64,000 bases of DNA from Harmonia axyridis (GCF_914767665.1 NC_059505.1:31121506-31185505); one strand, 5' to 3'. Shown: positions 34,031 to 45,753, counted from the first letter of the stretch. Program-made: numbers and translations. Notes: a model not told the origin generated them from the letters alone.

Positions 34031-35590
34031 ATACATTGACTTCTCTTAAATTATACTCGTTTCTTTTTTGATATCAAAATGAGAACTCTTCTTGAAGAAC
34101 CCTTTATTTATTAGGATCAAAGTGAACATGGTTGTATTTTGAATATCACAACTTGCTGAGTTTTTATTTTTGATCGAATACATTTCATAACATTGGACAT
34201 TCCGCCTACTCTGGGAATCACTCAAAATTTTTGTATGATTTCCCTTTTTTTCCATGTTCTTTTATTTTCAGTTCTCTTCAGGTTTTTTCTTTCTGGAAAA
34301 AATACGAATTGAATAAATGCAGATATTTCTCTGGTGATATTTGATTTGGTGAAACAACCACATAGTTCTATATATTTTGCGACTTCGATCCATAGAATGG
34401 AATGAAAAACTGAAATTTCATTTATTGGTGCCAACTTAACAGTGTTTTGGTTCATTATTTTCAATTGAAAACCTTTTGAATCCTTCAAGCAAATAAATTC
34501 TCAACATCTTCGAAATTTATACAGTCCACGTTTTGGAATGTATGAAATTAAAAATCTCGAAAACTGAGTGCTACTGGCATGATATTCGGTCGGATAATGC
34601 ACTTGATATTTCCGAGCTCGAATCCCGCAGCCGGCTATCGATTGAAATTTTTTCACATCGATAATTTTATATTTTTTTCGTCACGTTTCAAGATATTTCA
34701 CGTTATAAGATGAAATAATAACCCATAGTGAAAAATTCGAAGTGAAATTTTTTTGAAGATATCATTCCATTAGTGAGCTATGACATTTTCGCCTCTTTTC
34801 AACATCACTCCTCACCAAGAATCATTAAAACCCAAAACACCTCCACATCATACAAAACTGAAAACCCCTTCCAACCATACATGCAGTCCTCCGAACATAA
34901 TTGCTTATCGTTATGGAAACTACGATCCCAAACCTGCATCCTGCCATCCCCTCTCCTCCTCTTTCCGAATCAGTTTCGGAATTACTTTCTAGGCTGGCTA
35001 ATGCTACTCGCGCTCAAATCCCAGCCACCAGGCGGTTTCGTTTGGACCCGGTAATTTCCACTATATTATCGCTGCGAAAAGTTTCCCGAGACGGAGGCAG
35101 GACACATCCCGCATGTATTTATGCAGTCTGCAGGAGCACGTCTCCTGCGGGGGGCGAGACGTCGAAGGAAACGCACAGAAACTGGCGGACAAGTCTGGGG
35201 TGAAGTCTTAACTTGCTAAGACGCTGGGCTCAAGGTGGCTGCGGTCGGAATAGTGATCAGGTGGATCCCTCTCTCTCTCCCTTTGAACAAGTTCGAACAG
35301 GAGCCGGCCGGTCTCTTAACGCACTTTGTGCTACCTTTGAGTCCGATTTCTTATACCTGGACGCCGAAACCGCAGCTTTCCCTGCATGATTGGAATATGA
35401 GACGCGGTTTGGACTCCCATGGGTAGGGCTGGGGCTTTGAGGTTCTCGGCTCGGCCGGAAACTAGTTTTACAGGGTGGGACGGTATGATTTCAATTCTCG
35501 AAGTGCAATAAGAATCATGTTTATCACATCTGTATATAATTCTCGTTCTATGAATTAAAACACCTACAATACTGTTTATTACATAGGCGT
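34031..35590. other. Unassigned DNA with a GC-richer island (34790-35480)
   Basis: Three overlapping plus-strand frames of 70-100 codons (34773-35203) and a minus-strand frame (35331-35594) cross the island. Codon-like constraint favours none clearly, and no motif was recognised. It may hold a regulatory segment or an unidentified exon. Confidence 0.35.
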
Positions 35591-35594
35591 ACAA

Positions 35595-36195
35595 TTTTGC
35601 TTGCGCCGGCGCCGTTTTTTTCCAGAATGTCGAGGCTTTATTGTAAAAAACTGGTTATACATTTATGATTCGAAGTATTGTCCATCGCTGGCCACTACTT
35701 TCTCCCATCTTTCTGCAGCGTACGAATCCCGCGTTGAAAAAAACTGGCCTTCATATGAAGCGAACCACGAATCGATTCAATTTTTTACTTCTTCATAAGA
35801 CCGGAAGTGCTGGTCAGCCAGGCTGTGTGCCATTGGTCGAAGCAAGTGTTTCTCCGAGGAAGCAACGTCTGGAGAATACGGCGGGCGAGGTAGGACAAGT
35901 ATGTATTGACCACTTTCGCAACATGGGGTCGAACATTGTTATGCTGTAAAATCCCTTTATAATGTCTCTCGTTGTATTGCAGCCGTTTGTCTTTCAAAGC
36001 TCGGCTCAAACGCATGAATTGCGTTCGATAACGATTGCCTGGTATTGTTTCAGTTGTTTTCAACAACTCATAATACACTACGCCAACATCTCTGGGCTTC
36101 ATCTTGTTTCTTGTTCCTGAATCATTCCCATGACTTTCAGGCGTTTTGAAATGGCTTTTTGCGTTACTCCCTGATTTTGATGAATCATGTTTCTT
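35595..36195 (-). pseudogene. Mariner transposase relic, internally deleted (SETMAR-like)
   Basis: Same subfamily as 26570-27600. Minus-strand pieces: DVGVVYYELLKTTETIPGN, then RALKDKRLQYNERHYKGILQ followed by HNNVRPHVAKVV (the second catalytic Asp is Asn), then a frame change into HTAWLTSTSGL (matching HGLADQHFRS). The beginning (KRLKVMGMIQ-like, 36145-36105) joins directly to the WDQLGVVYYELL region, so the segment holding the first Asp is deleted. Inactive. Confidence 0.8.
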
Positions 36196-36221
36196 TTCAT
36201 GATCAAATGGATGGATGGACC

Positions 36222-36275
36222 TACGGAACACAAATGACATGAGAAATACACAGTGTATTGCATCATTCGTCTTAT
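36222..36275. repeat. Dispersed short repeat R4, copy c (weak)
   Basis: GAACACAAATGACATGAGAA and TGCATCATTC match the core of 20790-20935 and 25095-25200. Confidence 0.35.
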
Positions 36276-36909
36276 GAAATCCTATACAAGCTGAATTTCG
36301 ACCTCACCCCTTCTGTTGTTACAAGAATTCTGGAATTTTTGTTGTGATATTCTGTTTGAACTCTCAACGATTTTGGTTACGCGGTTAAAGTGAAAGCTTA
36401 TTATTCTATGTATATGAACAGGCAAAATTTCAACGTTTTCAACTCGAATAGATCTTTTGTCACGGAAATATATATTTATTAGGTATATTTCTTCTCCAAT
36501 ATTCTTATTGAATTCTTTGGTTTTGTTGATGTGATCTACTTGGAATTCAAAATAGAGCTTGAAATTATTATTTCAGATCTGCACCCAGAATTCCAATATA
36601 TCAACTTGTTAGATTTTGTGGTCACAGAAATAATGCGTACTTTTTTCTTCGATATTTTTCTTTGATTTTCTATGGTTCTGGTTCTGCTTGAAATGGTCAA
36701 TCATAATTGAAATGCAAATTCTTATCATAATCGAATCTGCAGTTAAGACATAAACAAAAATACAAAATTGATTGGTTTTATCACCAGTGGTCCTATTTAT
36801 GAATTTTTGTATCTACCCATGACTGCATTATTTAGATGTGCTTCTGAAGTTAAGATGACCAATAATTTGTATTGTAACGATTTTGCACGCTTCAACTTCA
36901 TGTTATGTT
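36276..36909. other. Unassigned intergenic DNA
   Basis: AT-rich; no gene or element ends recognised. Confidence 0.4.
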
Positions 36910-37938
36910 ACTGTAATTTTCAAAGACGCGGTGGTTTGTCGATTCGTCGTGTGTGGATGGTCGCCGATGAAACGTCAACAGATGCGGCTATCTAGAGAAA
37001 GAAACAGAGATAATTTTCTGAAAGATTTTCAATAATTATCGAGACTTAGGAAAAGATAAGTTCATTGTTTCAGATTTCAGCAATAACTAGTTTGATTTGT
37101 GATTTAGAATTTAAATTATCGGCGAGAATTGCTTCGGGATTCTAGGTGAGTGTTGAAATGAATATTTGCATTCAACAAGTTATAATCTTACCAGGACGAA
37201 TTGATTGATTTTGAAACAGTTGTGTTTTTTTAGAGTCATCCATCTTGTGGAAACGTAGTTTAGGTTTGGTAGAATCCTGTTTGTGTCAAATAATTTCAGC
37301 AGAAATCCTTCTCAGGTTTATTTCATGATAAATGTAATCATTTCTTATTAATTTCTTGGTTAGAAGAAGGAGTTGCAAATTCAGGTTGACATTTTCTAAT
37401 ATCGTTGTTCCTTTTCCCAAAGCACCTCTCGTGGTATTTGAACAACAGAAATCTCTCTTGGGATTGAAAAATATCAAGAAGTACAACCTCCCTTGGTATT
37501 AAACATTAGAAATATCCATTGGGATTGAAATATCGTAAAGAACTTCCTTGAGATATAGAAGTTGCAATAGTACGTACGTTGAACTACTTTAGTCCCTGAA
37601 ACTCAGAGAATACCTGCGTAATATCTGGCGTTCTTACATCAACTTCGCGAAATGGGAATTGGAGTACTATAACTTCCTGCTAAGATCTGTTGTTAAGAAG
37701 GCTGAAAATGATCTACAGGAGAGGTTCCATCCTAATAGCACAGTAATTCATTGAAAATTGATTAAGGTTAAGTTTTTATTTCAATAATATTATTTGTTTA
37801 GAGTGAAAAGGATCGATCTTTGTATATTTTGATTTTATTAAATTTGTAAAAACATGAGTCATAGTTTTGTTGCCAAATAAACTAAACCACCCTTAGAAAT
37901 CAGTCTGAGATTCTCATGGGCAATTGTAACATTACAGT
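36910..37938 (-). mobile_element. R3 repeat, copy a (1,029 bp)
   Basis: Non-coding repeat bounded by ACTGTAA inverted words (ACTGTAATTTTCAAAGACGC on the left; ACTGTAATGTTAC read inward from the right). In reverse orientation it matches 47198-48080 and parts of 58463-59870. A 37420-37560 segment contains imperfect tandem units around TTGGGATTGAAATATC. Family unknown; no target duplication established. Confidence 0.6.
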
Positions 37939-38858
37939 ATACTACTCAAAATACTATACCTTCATCCAAAAACTCAGGGTGTTGGCTGCACTACTAGTTG
38001 AAAAAAAATCTTTCAAAAATCTGATGAAACTTAGATTGCAAGAAAGTGGAAAAACAATTGTTTGTATTCAACAAAGTGAAAATCCAATGTTAACTACCTG
38101 ATGATTAGGATTAAAGATCTCTTATTTAAAGCTCTTTCAAAATAAAGACCCGAAATTTCACCACAAATTCAATTTTATCGTGACAATGTTCGTTTTTCCA
38201 AAAAGCTCGATTTTCGTCATTGTGAATTCAAGATCACTATGGAGTAGGTCTAAAAAAACTTGTAGGAATAAATTCAAGTATATTTATACTATCGAACATT
38301 CACACCCTAAAATTATATTACAAACCTTGCGGTATTTTTTCATCATAATTACCAATTCTTCCGATGTCTTCAACATCGGTGACCCCAAGATTGATCGTTC
38401 CCCATCAAGCCCTTGTTATTGCAGCCGGTCGCGGTAAATGAACAAAAAAAAAATCTTGAATTCCGGTCAGAACTCATTACATTCAAATTCGTTCGGATCA
38501 CGGATCGGGACCGCTAATAAAAAGAAATTGAATTATTTCCAAGTTCTAAATACACGAATCGATGGTATCGAAGGGGGCTTTGTTTGAGCGCGGTCCTCTC
38601 GATAAGGGTGGAGCAACCCCTCGTTAAATATTAATATCTGTTTGCTGTGTCCACAAGCTGCGATTGATTCTGCGGTTTTATTATTTGCCCCTGATTCTAT
38701 TTTACATTTCATTGTAGGTTCCAGGTCCAGGGAATAAACTGAAATTCTTTTATTGGAAGTCGGCCGCATTTCAATATTTCACTTTGCAAATAAGAGCGCT
38801 GAATTCAAGATTGATGCAGATTTCGACGCATACGTTGGGTTCCGTAACATTTTACTCA
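37939..38858. other. Unassigned intergenic DNA
   Basis: Frames of 61-85 codons without motifs. No element ends found. Confidence 0.4.
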
Positions 38859-40330
38859 ATAAGTTCCAGGCCTATCAAGTAAAAACACATTTTCTCTTGG
38901 GATTTGAACTTTTCTGTAGAAAGATTCGTCATTCATTTTACAATAGGCTTCAACCTCGGCAATTACTTCTTCATTAGTGCCAAATTTAAATTCAGCCTAC
39001 CAACTTTAAAGCAGTCTTGTCGATGGAACAAAGTCTGAATAACACTTATCAAGCCATTGCTTTGTGTGCACAGTATTTTTTTCAATAAAAAATACTGTTT
39101 CATCAATACAATAACTTTTTAATACCTTTTCTCTAGAAAGATTCGTCTTTGATGTCGAAATAAGCTCCAATCACTTCTACATCAGACAGTTTAAGGGCAA
39201 ATTCAAAGTCAGCATATAATCTTTCAAGCGGTGTTGACGATGGAGAAGAGTCTGAATAACACTAATCAAGCTACCAAGCCATTGCTTTGGTTGCACAGAT
39301 TTTTTTCCATTAAAAAATTGTGTTTCATCAATACAATAACTTCTCAATACCTCTTCTCTAGAAATATTCGTCTTTGATTTCGAAATAAGGTCGATTCTCG
39401 TCAATCACTTGTTCATTAGACTCATTAGAGCCATATTTAAAGTCAACATACCACCTTTCAATTGTTGTTGTCGATGGAGCACAGTCTGAATAATATTTAT
39501 CAACCAATTGCTTCGCTTACATATCATTTATTCTCATCACAAAACAGTATTCCATCAATAGAATTACTTTTCTGTGAAAAGATTAGTATTAGCCTACATA
39601 AGAGGTGAATTTATTTCCCTCTAGCATTCATTTTAGATCTACAAAAAGCCAGTAATCACTGGGGATCAGATCTGGAGATAAAGTTGGGTAGTCAAGCAGT
39701 TGGAAGCGCAATTTGAGCATGGTTTTCATTGATTTGTGCCAAGGAGCATGGTATTGGTGAAACAGATTTTGCTCAATTTCTGCATTCAATGTATCCTATA
39801 ACGTTATGTGATGTTCAACTGTTGACAGTCAACCTTTGTCAAGGTAGTCGAAGAACAATTTACTATGTACGTCCCAAAATACGTATGCCAAAACCTTGCC
39901 AGTTGATGTTTGAGGATTTGGTCGCTTTGGACGACTTTCATTGACTGCTTTCAAGTGAGGTAACGCTCTCTTTGATTCTGGAGGGTAGTGATGATTCCTT
40001 GTTTCATCTACTTTCACATATGGAAGGACAAAATCCTGTGTATTTCGCTCAAACACCTTCAAACAGCGTTCGGAATGGACAATGCTTTTTTGCTTATGAT
40101 CAGCGGTGAGCAAGTGTGCCACTCATTTCGAGCAAATATTCCTCATGGACAAATGTTCACGCAATATAGTGAATACAATGTCTTCTGAAATCTGCAACTC
40201 CAACGCTATCTCACGCAACTTGAATTAATGATCGCTTTCATATGATTTGCATTTGTTGACAGTACATGTCTACTTTTGTCGAATGATCTTCCGATTTGCC
40301 CATTCTGAAACATAGGGCAATTCTAAATTA
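38859..40330 (-). pseudogene. Mellifera-type mariner relic with triplicated 3' part
   Basis: Minus-strand decayed transposase. From high to low: HSERCLKVFERNTQDF, YVKVDETRNHHYPPESK (first Asp in VDET), RPKRPNPQTSTGKVLAYVFW then DVHSKLFFDYLDKG (39829-40122), FHQYHAPWHKSMKTMLKL where the second catalytic Asp is Tyr, and LSPDLIPSDYWLFVDLK with the third Asp. This is the mellifera pattern (as in honeybee mariners). Downstream on the minus strand (39575-38908) the C-terminal segment is not followed by a simple end but by three chimeric units (see separate entry), and the element finishes at an AATAAGTTCCAGGCCTATCA end near 38859. Stops, frameshifts and the Asp-to-Tyr change make it inactive. Confidence 0.8.
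38908..39575 (-). repeat. Tandem array of ~225-bp chimeric mariner units (three copies)
   Basis: Three head-to-tail units at about 38908-39118, 39121-39346 and 39352-39575. On the minus strand each begins with an N-terminal piece of the transposase (YCIDETVFF, KQWL, CYSDFVPSTR / HRQ) and runs straight into a C-terminal piece (TNEEVIAEVEAY, DIKDESF, RKG), then the next unit starts. The units have diverged from each other at many sites but keep the same internal junction, so the duplication is old. The same N-to-C junction is seen as a dispersed element at 22958-23338, implying that an internally deleted mariner was tandemly amplified here. Confidence 0.65.
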
Positions 40331-40405
40331 TTTGAAATCAATTTGTAGACCTCGTACTTTCAACATGTGTGAATCATTCAAAATAATGGGTCCCTACGTT
40401 TGATA

Positions 40406-40436
40406 TCAGGTGTGTGAATAAGTCTTTCCCGTTTTT
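40406..40436 (+). repeat. Mariner left terminal inverted repeat
   Basis: Pairs with 41661-41691 (one mismatch, at base 2). Transposase binding and cleavage site. Confidence 0.9.
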
Positions 40437-40577
40437 TGTAAGAGATGGCGCCACCAATACTGTGCGAGTATTTAATGGTTACATATGTCATAATCAAAGC
40501 TTATTCATCTGTCAACAATTCCACACTAACAAATTAGTTGAAATTTTTTCGCATCATAAATTTTTGAAATCGTGAAA

Positions 40578-41615
40578 ATGTCGAAATTTGAGCCGAGTCG
40601 ACGTCATTTGCGGGAAGTTTCACTTTATTGGTTCAATTTGAAGAAATCTGCTGCCGAGGCGCATCGGTTGTTTCAGGAAGCTTATGGAGAAGGTTGTGTC
40701 GATGATTCAAGTGTTCGCGGATGGTTTCGACGCTTCAAAAGTGGCGATTTCGACGTGGAACACAAGGAGCGTTCCGGGCGGCCGCAAATCTTTGAAGATC
40801 AAGAATTGGCGACTTTGCTTGATGAAGATTCGTGTCAAACGCAAGAAGAACTTGCTGAAGCATTGGGAGTTGACCGAACAACCATTTCCAAGCGTTTGAA
40901 AGCCATGGGAATGATCCAAAAGCAAGGAAATTGGGTGCCGTACGAACTGAAGCTGAGAGACGTCGAACGGCGTTTTTTCACTTGCGAACAGCTGCTTCAG
41001 CGACATAAAAGAAAGGGTTTTCTGCATCGTATCGTGACTGGCGATGAAAAGTGGATCCGTTACGATAATCAGAAGCGAAGAAACTCATGGGGACTACCCG
41101 GCCATGCATCATCATCGACGGCCAAGCCAAATATTCATGGCGCCAAGCTCATGCTCTGTATATGGTGGGACCAGCTAGGTGTGGTTTACTATGAGCTTCT
41201 GAAACCGAATGAAAGGATCACAGGCGAGGTCTATCGACGACAATTGATGCGTTTGAGCCGCGCACTGCGAGAAAAACGGCCACAATACTCCGACAGGCAC
41301 GACAAAGTTATTTTGCAACATGACAATGCTCGCCCACATGTTGCACAGCCGGTGAAAACATACTTAGAAACGCTCAAATGGGAAGTCCTACCCCACCCGC
41401 CGTATAGTCCAGACATTGATCCGTCTGATTACCATCTCTTCAGATCGATGACGCATGGCCTGGCTGACCAGCACTTCCATTCCTACGAGGAAGCCAAAAA
41501 ATGGGTGGATGACTGGATAGAGGCCAAACCGGTCGAATTTTTTCGCAACGGTATTCGTATGTTGCCAGAAAGATGGGGAAAAGTTGTAGCTAGCGATGGC
41601 CAATACTTTCAATAA
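40578..41615 (+). CDS. Mariner transposase, intact (345 aa)
   Basis: Cut-and-paste DNA transposase of the Tc1/mariner superfamily, acting in the nucleus on the element's own TIRs. ATG at 40578 is preferred; the frame opens a little earlier without another ATG. The length equals the 345 residues usual for mariners. Residues about 1-115 form the paired helix-turn-helix DNA-binding region (SLYWFNLKKSAAEAHRLFQE; WFRRFKSGDFDVE; TTISKRLKAMGMIQKQGNW). Catalytic triad: Asp in VTGDEKWIRYDN, Asp in ILQHDNARPHVAQP, Asp in SPDIDPSDYHLF, with 34 residues between the last two (DD34D). The WVPYEL motif takes the place of the usual WVPHEL linker, and YSPDIDPSDYHLF that of YSPDLAPSDYHLF. No stop or frameshift interrupts it, so activity is plausible but unproven. 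Relatives at 26570 and 35595 are broken. Confidence 0.95.
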   Translation: MSKFEPSRRHLREVSLYWFNLKKSAAEAHRLFQEAYGEGCVDDSSVRGWFRRFKSGDFDVEHKERSGRPQIFEDQELATLLDEDSCQTQEELAEALGVDRTTISKRLKAMGMIQKQGNWVPYELKLRDVERRFFTCEQLLQRHKRKGFLHRIVTGDEKWIRYDNQKRRNSWGLPGHASSSTAKPNIHGAKLMLCIWWDQLGVVYYELLKPNERITGEVYRRQLMRLSRALREKRPQYSDRHDKVILQHDNARPHVAQPVKTYLETLKWEVLPHPPYSPDIDPSDYHLFRSMTHGLADQHFHSYEEAKKWVDDWIEAKPVEFFRNGIRMLPERWGKVVASDGQYFQ

Positions 41616-41660
41616 TTCATTTGTAACCATTTTTTCACAATAAAGGCTCAAAATTTGAAA

Positions 41661-41691
41661 AAAAACGGGAAAGACTTATTCACACACCTTA
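41661..41691 (-). repeat. Mariner right terminal inverted repeat
   Basis: Inverse of 40406-40436, followed by the TA target copy. Confidence 0.9.
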
Positions 41692-41819
41692 TAATATTTT
41701 CAAATTTCCCAAAAATAAAAGTACAAGATCAACACGCTTAGAATCTCTCGAAATAAATGGAAATTATTTGCAAAATATTATTTTGAATTCGAAGACATAT
41801 CTCTTGTTAAATATCTTCG

Positions 41820-42400
41820 AAAAGATAGGAAATTCCAGGCGGATTTCAAGATTTTCTCATAGCACCGTCCCTTCTCGAGATATTTAACTTAAATTTGGCA
41901 TAGATATTCCAATTCGAAGTTTTCATCATGAGGTATGCTGATTTTGAATGCAAATGTACATGGTGGTTTTTCTTCTGGAATAGTGTTAGCTTCTCTCCTC
42001 CAGATCTTTTTTTGGATAACCATTGGTAGTTTAGAGAAGTTTAAAATATACCTTGGTACGGTAACTTTTTGGTTTCTTGTAGTTTTTCCGTATCTGCTAA
42101 TGATTTCGAATTTCAAACATTTCTCTGGCAATTCTCAGAAAAATCTGAATTATTATAAAGATCCAGCTAGTAAGATTAGTGAAATGAATAATTTAATTAT
42201 GAGTTTTGTTATAATTTTACCCAATCTGTAGCGAAAATTAATGAAGATTCGATAAACTGGTATAATCATCATAAAAAGTGGGACTACAAGAAAAACTGTG
42301 TACCTATCCCGAAAACAAAGCGTTTGTGAGCCCATGTTCATAGTACTCTTTCTTCTTAAAATTATCTAAGGAATCTCTAATTTTTCTTTGTACCTAAAAG
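41820..42400. mobile_element. R2 TIR element, copy b (diverged)
   Basis: Colinear with 10216-10830: an AATTTGGCATAGATATTCCA stretch, CATCATGAGGTATGCTGATT, TTCTGGAATAGTG, and CAATCTGTAGCGAAAATTA / ATTCGATAAACTGGTATAAT blocks in the same order. Terminal CAGGGTG sequence is not preserved, so the borders are approximate. Confidence 0.6.
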
Positions 42401-43050
42401 TTTTGTTTTGTTTAAGTCAAAATGTAAAATTAAACTGAAGAAGCCACAGTGTTGGCGAAACAAACAATTGTTGTTATCAATATTAAAATTTGGTGAAATT
42501 TATTTTTTTAATTTTATGGGTAAGGGTCTTGGCCCCATGGCTCCCTCTCTGACCCGCCAGTGAATTTCACCGCGTCACAGTCCCAGTTTTTGGGAGCCGC
42601 ATGTTTACATGACACTGTCATATTAATGCCTTTATTACGTGATATTTTTACCATCCGAGATACTGGGGAGGATCATAAATCGTAATAGAGTTCTCAAACA
42701 AACTCATTTAGTCGTCTACAAATATACTGCAATCACGCATTTCCACTTTTTTATGTAAACTTTGATTATGTCTTACTCCCGGCTTTGCCACGAGGCGTGA
42801 CCGAAGTTGTTCGGGGATTTTCTTTATTGTTTCCATTTTAATCAAGTTATGTGGGCCCCGTGAATTTCTTTCGAGGAAAATAATTTTGTTGCGCCACCAA
42901 AGGATCTATCAGAGTGCCGGGAGGTTCATTTGCCAAATTGCTTTTGCTTGAACAACGCGATTTTTATTGTGACGTTCGTTATTTTGTATGTTCGAACTTG
43001 TTTGTATAAATCCGGGGGAATGGCTGTGACGTTGACCTTGCTAATACTTG
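42401..43050. other. Unassigned DNA with GC-richer patches
   Basis: Contains GGGTAAGGGTCTTGGCCCCA and similar GC-rich words (42520-42620) but no gene-like frame. Confidence 0.4.
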
Positions 43051-43054
43051 AGTC

Positions 43055-44195
43055 AATAAGTTTTGGGCCCAACCAGTTCAAACACAACAAAATTCAACAA
43101 TATTCTTCAATAAAGTCAACTTCAAGAGTGATACATGTATTCCAACGCTTTTTTAAATTTTAAGAACTTTTCTGTGCGAAGATTCATTTTTGATTATGAA
43201 ATAGGTTTCAATCAGTTCTTTATTAGATCCGAATAGCTTTTTCTGAGGTACTTATGCAAAAAGCCAGTAGTCACTGGAGGCCATATATGGAGTATAAGCT
43301 TGATAGTTAAGGAGGTGGAAAAGCAATTAGTTCAAATTAACTATTAATTTAATCGATTTGTGACAAGTAGCATTGTCTTAGTGAAAGATAATTTTTTGTT
43401 TTCCATTTGAGGATGTTTTTTATGCATTTCTGTACCTACTCAATCGGTCTAATAATGTGATGTAATATTCACTGTTGATGGTTTCTATTCTTGTTAAGAA
43501 TAGATGCATCAACCTACTGCTTTTCACTCAGCTGGCATTGTTTTTGACTCATGAGTATCGATGAGTTCATCGATGCATCGATTGTTTTTGGTCAGTGGTG
43601 AGCATCTGTTTTCTCACAGCACCACACTATATAAGGATGTAAAGGAACAGGCTTAAGGTTTGAAAGTGGAACAAAATGGGATTTACACAATGCAAACTTC
43701 CCTCCAAATGAACTGTATTTCCATTATATGCAAAATGTCCGCAAACAATACAAAACGATTTATTCAACATAGAAAACATTTCTATCACCAATCCAAAATT
43801 CTATTTTTCCTTTTTCTTCTGATAACAATACTTCTAATAATACGTCACGATATTTCAAGAATATGCGATATTGACAAAAACTCAAAATAAATTTTATAAT
43901 AGCTACAAAAACCTTCTCGCGGACTTTTTGATATCGAATTCGGGCAACCAAGGTGATCAGAATTTTCGGTGGATTTTCAACTACATTTATTGTCAGCATA
44001 CTACCTTTAAAATGTTGTTATGATGGGGATGATGGAGTAGGGTCTAAATAACACTTATCAAGACATTGCTTTTCTTGTACAGTATTTTTTTCTCATGAAA
44101 AACAGTGTTTTATCAATAGACAACACTCTTTTTCATCTTTTTTTCAAACAACAAATGAATTTGTCACTTAATCCGTTCCGAAATTTTGACACACA
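43055..44195 (-). pseudogene. Mellifera-type mariner relic, near full length but heavily decayed
   Basis: On the minus strand the C-terminus is KRWNTCITLEVDFI (43140-43095), preceded by a degenerate EELIETYFIIKNESS-type segment, a PSDYWLFA-type third-Asp region near 43265, and a segment corresponding to GSHTDHRWS/AHH near 43600. An N-terminal helix-turn-helix piece of the kind used in the 38908 array lies at 44170-44000. The centre (about 43660-43990) is unrecognisable. The end near 43055 (AATAAGTTTTGGGCCCAACC) matches the ends at 22958 and 38859. Confidence 0.6.
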
Positions 44196-44716
44196 TTTTT
44201 TTTAAGATTGGTACTAACGAGAAAAAAGTTGTATGTCATTCTTAGCTGAATATTGAACAAAATCAAATATTTCAGTGAAAACAGAACCTACTGTGTTCAG
44301 CTAGTGAATTTATGCGTTTTGTAATATTTAATATTAATAGCGTTATCAAAACTAAAAAATACTCAAGCAGATTATTGAAAAAATCTTATATTTTGAAACT
44401 AATTTCAAATGAAATTTCGAGGCTCATGCTCAATTTCTTATTTATTGCGTCGCCCGAATCATAAAAAATTGAAGCAGAATATCGAAAAAAAAACGGAGAG
44501 CTCTTCTCTTCTTCTTCTTCATCATCAGCCATCAGCTGACCACTCCTGGACAGCTCTAACATGAGCTCAAAACTCCTGATTTTTTTTCTTGGTTTTTTCC
44601 GATATTCCAATATTTTCTGCTATAAGGAACGGAGACAAATCCAACAATTGAAAGATCATAAAAATCATTTCAGCCGTTTTCGAGTGATAAATTGTCTTAC
44701 CAACTCATTTTTGTTT
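44196..44716. other. Unassigned intergenic DNA
   Basis: A short run of CTTCTTCTTCTTC (about 44504-44521) and otherwise AT-rich non-coding sequence. Confidence 0.4.
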
Positions 44717-45308
44717 TATGCTGGGTATATTTCTATGATAATTTTCAGGAAAAAGTCCCATAAACATGTATCCGCAAACGATATATTATGTTAAAGTTTT
44801 AAGTTTTTTCCCACAGTACTTCACTGCAGATATTTTACTGAGATCTGGCAAAGAAGTTTATATTATATAGAGTTTATATCACGTGATATGCCTATTTCGA
44901 TTGTAAATTCACAAAGTGACATATTTTCTGGAATAGTGCCTACACCGGTAGTATAAACTTTGATTTAGTACTGAATTTTTTGATATCTTGTAATTTTCTC
45001 GTATCTGCTACTGATTTCGACGAAATAATTTCGAATAATTCTCTAAAAATTCTCGGGAAAATTCATATTGTCATGAAAATCCAGTGAGTAACCGTGAAGA
45101 ATAGATTGATTATTAGTTTTGGAGCTAACTTTCTCAATCTGTAGCGTAGCAATGATTCGAAAAACTCGTGTAATTATCACAAAAATTTAAGACTACAAGA
45201 AACACCCTGCATCTCGAACACAAAGTCTTTGCGATCCATGTTTATAGAAGTTATTTTTTAAATATAAATCTTTCATATTCGATTTTAATTCCAATTTAGG
45301 AACACTAT
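44717..45308. mobile_element. R2 TIR element, copy c
   Basis: Matches 10216-10830 and 41820-42400 (TTCTGGAATAGTGCC; ATCCAGTGAGTAACCGTGAA; TCTCAATCTGTAGCG). The left end read inward (GAAAAAGTCCCATAAACATG) pairs with the right end region (CATGTTTATAGAAGTTATTT), supporting TIRs of about 100 bp as in copy a. Confidence 0.6.
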
Positions 45309-45621
45309 GACTACAATTTGGATAATTCTGGAAATTTTTATCTTAATTCAGTACTCCATTCAGTGTCAATTGAAATTCTGGTTTAATTTTTTTAACTTGA
45401 ATTGATTAAGTTCGAAAAGGAATTTCTATAAATGAGTACCTAATAATGGACTAGTTTAGTGATGTTGATAATACTATATTTGACACGATAGAATTAAAAT
45501 ATAGAGCAAAACTGATAAATCAGTGAACAAATTTTGAAAATCCATCAATAAATGACTGAGAAATAGATTATTTAAATTTACGTATTTTAGCGCGGAACGT
45601 CTTTGGTCTCCGATTCGTCTG

Positions 45622-45629
45622 TGACGTCA
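45622..45629. promoter_or_regulatory. CRE palindrome TGACGTCA in Spy-like element promoter
   Basis: The full 8-bp cAMP-response-element consensus, about 125 bp upstream of the mini-gene ATG. The same site is kept at 16466-16473 and 32551-32558 in the other copies. A second one near the opposite end is also kept in all three (46371-46378, 15921-15928, 32017-32024). Six of six sites retained while the copies differ elsewhere. A TTTAAATA (about 45665-45672) lies between CRE and ATG and could act as a TATA box. bZIP-factor binding is inferred from the consensus only. Confidence 0.5.
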
Positions 45630-45753
45630 CGCCACTTGCCTGTGATCGCTACACCATAAATTACGTTTAAATACTTAGCCGCGTCAAGGCTCTCGCGCCG
45701 TTTGTAGTTGTACAGCGTAGTTTTAACTCGAGTTTTGTTTTTATGTCACCATA

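Larger units (their letters stand above)
40406..41691 (+). mobile_element. Complete mariner transposon (1,286 bp)
   Basis: Flanked by TA (40404-40405, 41692-41693). The terminal inverted repeats of about 30 bp match except at the second base: the left starts TCAGGTGTGTGAATAAGTCT and the right, read inward, starts TAAGGTGTGTGAATAAGTCT. Inside is one uninterrupted transposase gene (40578-41615). Size, TIR length, TA target and a full-length ORF are all as expected for an autonomous mariner. It sits about 75 bp beyond the degenerate mellifera-type mariner and is far less decayed, so it is the youngest mariner insertion here. Confidence 0.93.

Noticed and set aside
34773..35203. Three overlapping plus-strand frames of 70-100 codons
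   Set aside because: Three frames open at once in a GC-richer island indicate low stop density rather than coding; kept as unassigned.
38908..39575. CRISPR-like array
   Set aside because: The repeats are long, diverged, without spacers, and encode mariner transposase fragments.
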